This document shows, piece by piece, positions 24,395 to 27,895 of a DNA stretch of 27,895 bases. Numbering within the stretch: the first letter of the stretch is position 1; the number at the start of each line of letters is the position of its first letter. The notes under the pieces are model-generated. The model searched no databases, was not told the DNA's origin, and worked only from the letters and a program-made list of their open reading frames with translations. The position numbers and the translations under genes are program-made. Source of the DNA: Candidatus Electronema nielsenii (GTDB taxonomy: Bacteria > Desulfobacterota > Desulfobulbia > Desulfobulbales > Desulfobulbaceae); contig JAGIXO010000009.1 in assembly GCA_026122915.1 (NCBI GenBank), positions 1 through 27,895 on the forward strand, given 5' to 3'.

Positions 24395-27208
24395 ATGCAG
24401 CAGATAGACAAGCTGATCATCAATTCCCCTTACGAAGAGCCGCAGCAATATTGGCTCTACATCCGGGAGCGGCGTGAATTTGAAAAACGGGAAGGCAGAC
24501 GGCCTGCCGGGTATGTTGTCGCCACGCCGGGCAGCAGCTCCTCTGATGATCCCGGCAAGTTTGTAGAAATTGAACTTGCCCAGCAGATACGGCCAAAGGT
24601 CAGGGCATGGCGGGAAAAGGGTTATCCGGGAGTCACCGGAACCACGCTCCGGCTGCTGCGGCATTGGCAAGACCCGGAAGAGCGGCAGGACAGCCGGTTC
24701 TTTTTCTGCCAGTTGGAGGCCATTGAAACCCTGATCTGGCTGACAGAGGCACCGGCAGCGGACAGGGCAGGCATTGAAATTCCCAGCGACGGCGGCCCGT
24801 TTTCCCGCTGGTGCAGTAAGATGGCGACCGGCACAGGCAAGACGGTCATCATGGCTATGCTCATCGCGTGGCAGGTGCTGAACAAGGTTGCCGATCCGCA
24901 GGATGCCCGGTTTTCCAAGAACGTGCTGATTGTTGCGCCGGGCCTGACCGTGAAAAGCCGCCTTGCCGTGCTTCAGCCCAGCGCGGCGGACAATTATTTT
25001 GAAGCATTCAATATTGTGCCGCAAAGCCTGATGGAACGGCTCCGGCTGGGACGGGTCAAGGTCATCAACTGGCACAAGCTGGCGTGGGATAGTGAGGAAA
25101 AAATAGCCAAAAAGAAGAAGGTGGACAAGCGGGGAGCCTTGAGCGATGAGGCATACGCCCGTTCCGTGCTTGAAGACATGGCAGACAGCCGCAATCTCAT
25201 TGTGATCAACGATGAGGCCCACCACGCTTGGCGGATCAACGAGGAAGCGCAGGGCAAGTATGTCCGCCAGCGGGACATGAAAGACAGTGCCGATGAAGCA
25301 ACGGTTTGGGTCGGCGGCTTAGACAGGATACATGCGGCGCGGGGCCTGCTGCGCTGCTTTGACCTGTCAGCCACGCCGTTTTCACCATCCGGGAAAAAAG
25401 CGGCGGAACATGCCTTGTTTGATTGGATTGTCAGCGACTTCGGCCTGAATGATGCCATTGAATCCGGGCTGGTGAAAACGCCCCGCGTGGTTGTCCGGGA
25501 TGACAGCCGAAAGACCGCTGAATTGAAGTCCCGGCTGTATCACATTTTCATGGATGCGGAAGTCAAAGACGATTTGAACAGAAACCGGGCGGAAGAGACA
25601 GAGCCGCTGCCCGATCTTGTCACCAATGCCTATTACCTGCTTGGCAAAGACTGGCTGGAAACGAAAAAGGCATGGGAAGAGGCCGGGCATCCTGTGCCGC
25701 CGGTCATGATAACAGTTGCCAACAATACAGCAACTTCAGCAAGAATCGAACACAGCTTCACCAGAAATGAAATCCTGATCCCGGAATTGTGCGAAGCAGA
25801 CAAGATTCTGCGCATTGACAGCAGCGTGCTGGACAAGGCGGAAAGTTCCGATGCCAGCATTGACCTTGAGCTGCCGCCCGATGATGAGGCCGACGGGGAA
25901 GTGAAGCTGACCAAACAGCAGCAGGCCGAACAACTGCGGCGGAAGGTGGACACCGTAGGCCGGATCAGAGAGCCGGGCGAGCAGATAAGAAACGTTATTT
26001 CCGTTGGGATGCTGTCCGAAGGCTGGGACGCTAAAACTGTCACCCATATCATGGGGCTGCGGGCGTTTTCCAGCCAGCTTTTATGCGAGCAGGTGGTAGG
26101 GCGCGGCCTGCGAAGAACCAGCTATGAAACAGGTGCAGACGGCCTCTTCACCCCTGAATATGTCAATATCTTCGGGGTGCCTTTCACCTTTCTGCCTCAT
26201 GAGGGCGGCGAAGGGACGGCACCGCCGCCAACCACAGCAAAAACGGCCATTGAGCCGGACAGTGAAAAGGCGGAGTTTGAAATTTCATGGCCTGACATCA
26301 TCCGGGTGGATCATGTTTACAGGCCGGTTTTGCATTTAGACAATATCGGGCCGGTTCATCTTGATCCGTATGAGAACGTGACACAGGCTGAAATGGCGGC
26401 TATCATTGCTGGAAAGCCGAATCCTGCCGTCTATTCTGAAATTGATCTGCGGGAAATTGCCGAGCGGTTCAGGATACAGAGCGTTATTTTTGAGACTGCC
26501 AAACGCATCTTTCACAGCGAAAAGCCGAACTGGAAAGGCTCTCCCGCCCTTCTGCTGGCGCAGCTCATCCGCATTGTCGAAAAATTCATTCATGACGGCA
26601 GGGTGATCATTGACAATGACTTGTTCAGCCGTGATCCGCTGCGGAACCGGGTGCTGATCATCCTGAACATGAACAAGATTGTGCAGCATATCTGGCAAGG
26701 ACTCCGGGCGGAAAACACAGACAGCCTTGTTCCGGTCTTTTCCTCAGAAAATCCTGTCCGCAGCACCGGCATGATGCGGACGTGGCACACCGGCAAGCCG
26801 TGCGAGTTCACGCGGAAATCTCATATCAACCATGTGGTGCTTGACAGCGGCTGGGAAGAAAGCGCGGCGTGGCAGTTGGACAGAAGCCCGGACGTGGACG
26901 CATGGGTGAAAAATGACCATCTGGGCTTTGTCATCATGTACGCCCACAAAGGAGCCGTGCGCAAGTATTCCCCTGATTTCATCGTGCGGCTGAACAACGG
27001 GGCGCACCTGATCTTGGAAACCAAAGGGCAGGACAATGAGCTGGCCCGCAGCAAACGGGAGTATCTGCGGGAATGGGTGGAGGCGGTCAACAATCATGGC
27101 GGCTTCGGGGGCTGGCATGAGGCTGTTGCCTTCCACCCGAACGAGATAGGCGGGATATTGGAAGGGATTGCCCGGAAGGAACAAGGCAGCAGTTTCAGGA
27201 ACAATTGA
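24395..27208 (+). CDS. Type III restriction endonuclease/helicase subunit (Res)
   Basis: A 937-residue partner of Mod that hydrolyses ATP and cuts unmodified DNA. The superfamily 2 motor motifs are in order: MATGTGKT (Walker A, residues 143-150), NDEAHHA (Walker B at 273), DLSATPF (motif III at 323), VGMLSEGWDAKTVTHIMGLRA (motif V region) and QVVGRGLRR (motif VI at 566). The C-terminal nuclease domain is of the PD-(D/E)xK type: Asp861 in YSPDFIV and Glu875-x-Lys877 in LILETKG. All key residues are intact, so the enzyme looks active. AAGGG precedes the ATG. The mod-res order and nine-base gap are typical of Type III operons. Confidence 0.92.
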   Translation: MQQIDKLIINSPYEEPQQYWLYIRERREFEKREGRRPAGYVVATPGSSSSDDPGKFVEIELAQQIRPKVRAWREKGYPGVTGTTLRLLRHWQDPEERQDSRFFFCQLEAIETLIWLTEAPAADRAGIEIPSDGGPFSRWCSKMATGTGKTVIMAMLIAWQVLNKVADPQDARFSKNVLIVAPGLTVKSRLAVLQPSAADNYFEAFNIVPQSLMERLRLGRVKVINWHKLAWDSEEKIAKKKKVDKRGALSDEAYARSVLEDMADSRNLIVINDEAHHAWRINEEAQGKYVRQRDMKDSADEATVWVGGLDRIHAARGLLRCFDLSATPFSPSGKKAAEHALFDWIVSDFGLNDAIESGLVKTPRVVVRDDSRKTAELKSRLYHIFMDAEVKDDLNRNRAEETEPLPDLVTNAYYLLGKDWLETKKAWEEAGHPVPPVMITVANNTATSARIEHSFTRNEILIPELCEADKILRIDSSVLDKAESSDASIDLELPPDDEADGEVKLTKQQQAEQLRRKVDTVGRIREPGEQIRNVISVGMLSEGWDAKTVTHIMGLRAFSSQLLCEQVVGRGLRRTSYETGADGLFTPEYVNIFGVPFTFLPHEGGEGTAPPPTTAKTAIEPDSEKAEFEISWPDIIRVDHVYRPVLHLDNIGPVHLDPYENVTQAEMAAIIAGKPNPAVYSEIDLREIAERFRIQSVIFETAKRIFHSEKPNWKGSPALLLAQLIRIVEKFIHDGRVIIDNDLFSRDPLRNRVLIILNMNKIVQHIWQGLRAENTDSLVPVFSSENPVRSTGMMRTWHTGKPCEFTRKSHINHVVLDSGWEESAAWQLDRSPDVDAWVKNDHLGFVIMYAHKGAVRKYSPDFIVRLNNGAHLILETKGQDNELARSKREYLREWVEAVNNHGGFGGWHEAVAFHPNEIGGILEGIARKEQGSSFRNN

Positions 27209-27233
27209 CAACCTATCTACAGCAGGATATAAT
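27205..27233 (+). promoter_or_regulatory. Perfect-consensus sigma-70 promoter before the Panacea gene
   Basis: TTGACA (27205-27210), exactly 17 bases, TATAAT (27228-27233): both hexamers match consensus. The -35 contains the stop codon of res. A short dyad AATACA-N6-TGTATT (27231-27248) lies at the expected start point and could be an operator. The 5' leader is about 75 bases. Confidence 0.88.
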
Positions 27234-27316
27234 ACACTGAGCTGTATTCCTGTTTTTTCGGAGCCTGTCGGGCTGTGTATTTCCCTTTCAAACCCTTTTG
27301 CTCGATACAGTCTGCC

Positions 27317-27895
27317 ATGTGCCAAATCAACGCCGCCGCACTCGCCGAATTCATCCTGATTTCTTACCCTGATAAGAACATCACTCCGATGAAATTGCAG
27401 AAACTTGCCTATTACGCAAAGGCATGGGCACTTGTTGCAGGCAGGCCGTGTATTGATGCTGCATTTGAACGGTGGGAATACGGCCCGGTGAACAGGTCTA
27501 TTTATCTTTCCTATAGGGATTTCAGCAAGCAGTCTATTCCTGCGCCTGCAACTCCATCAGAGCAGCAGATACAAGGTGAAGATGCGGAGCTGCTGAAATT
27601 CTTCCTCGATCCTTATGTGAATCAGTCCGCTGTTGCTTTGAGCGCAATGACGCATAAAGAAACGCCGTGGACAGACACGCCGCCCGATCAAGCTATTCCT
27701 GATCAGGTTATCTATGATTACTATTCCAAACTTTCCTTTGCAAAAAATTTCCAAGGCAAAAAATGGAATGAAGGGGAGTATTTCGTTTTGAAAACCAATT
27801 CGTGGTATTCATTCACAATGGACATGACGGAAAAAGAGGCGGAAAACTATGCGTCATATCCTTCTTATGCGGATTTTTTAGAGCGTCGCAAAAAA
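27317..27895 (+). CDS. Panacea/SocA-like (DUF4065) antitoxin-type protein, partial
   Basis: 193 codons are open to the right edge with no stop, so the 3' end is missing. Residues ~20-65 (MKLQKLAYYAKAWALVAG, FERWEYGPVNRSIYLSY) are the signature of the Panacea/DUF4065 domain, first known from SocA, the antitoxin adaptor of Caulobacter. In many toxin-antitoxin pairs this domain neutralises an unrelated toxin encoded next to it. No toxin-like gene lies directly upstream (Res is there), so the partner is probably just beyond the window. The strong promoter at 27205-27233 suits an antitoxin that must be made continuously. The ATG at 27317 is the first good start after the promoter; no strong ribosome site is seen. 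Confidence 0.8.
   Translation, partial: MCQINAAALAEFILISYPDKNITPMKLQKLAYYAKAWALVAGRPCIDAAFERWEYGPVNRSIYLSYRDFSKQSIPAPATPSEQQIQGEDAELLKFFLDPYVNQSAVALSAMTHKETPWTDTPPDQAIPDQVIYDYYSKLSFAKNFQGKKWNEGEYFVLKTNSWYSFTMDMTEKEAENYASYPSYADFLERRKK

Noticed and set aside
24113..25225. 370-codon frame antisense to mod/res
   Set aside because: Spans the mod-res junction on the opposite strand and has no recognisable domain.

Overview
The window looks like a chromosomal segment of a Gram-negative bacterium, most likely Desulfobacterota and possibly the Desulfobulbales/cable-bacterium group. Evidence for this is the LPS-export genes lptE and lptD, a leuS-lptE overlap, a roadblock/MglA-type GTPase pair next to a giant acidic protein, and an RNase E/G with an N-terminal extension. 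The lineage is an inference from gene style, not from a database match.

Left part (1-15,480), host backbone. It opens with the 3' end of leuS, broken by an apparent one-base deletion, overlapped by lptE. A roadblock/LC7 gene, an MglA-like GTPase and a ~1,350-residue acidic repeat protein follow in one direction and end at a strong terminator. A decayed IS630-type transposase remnant separates them from an envelope operon on the minus strand (lptD, a DHH-family phosphoesterase, an MltB-like lytic transglycosylase). Divergent to lptD are a radical SAM protein and an RNase E/G that carries an in-frame palindromic insertion. A tRNA-Leu(UAA) closes the backbone.

Right part (about 15,480-27,895), an integrated mobile element in the 3' end of the tRNA-Leu gene. 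Its layout resembles a phage satellite or integrative replicon. There is a tyrosine integrase (one frameshift) behind a ribbon-helix-helix regulator on the minus strand. Divergent from these is an excisionase-like HTH gene, followed by a translationally coupled tiny ORF, an archaeo-eukaryotic-type primase and a DUF3987-type ATPase with a zinc-binding N-terminus. The two arms are fired from promoters whose -35 boxes overlap on opposite strands. Past the primase module lies a dense cluster of TTAGC iteron-like repeats (about 9-bp period) and several dyads, a good candidate for the element's replication origin. The cargo is a two-gene Type III restriction-modification system (Mod then Res). After it, a Panacea/SocA-domain gene, probably half of a toxin-antitoxin pair, runs off the right edge behind a perfect-consensus sigma-70 promoter. 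The distal attachment site is not in the window.

How it fits together: the element can integrate (Int), probably excise (Xis-like), replicate itself (primase, DUF3987 ATPase, iterons) and protect itself and its host (Type III RM, putative TA). The host part combines LPS export and cell-wall genes with a small-GTPase module of the kind that controls polarity or motility in other bacteria.
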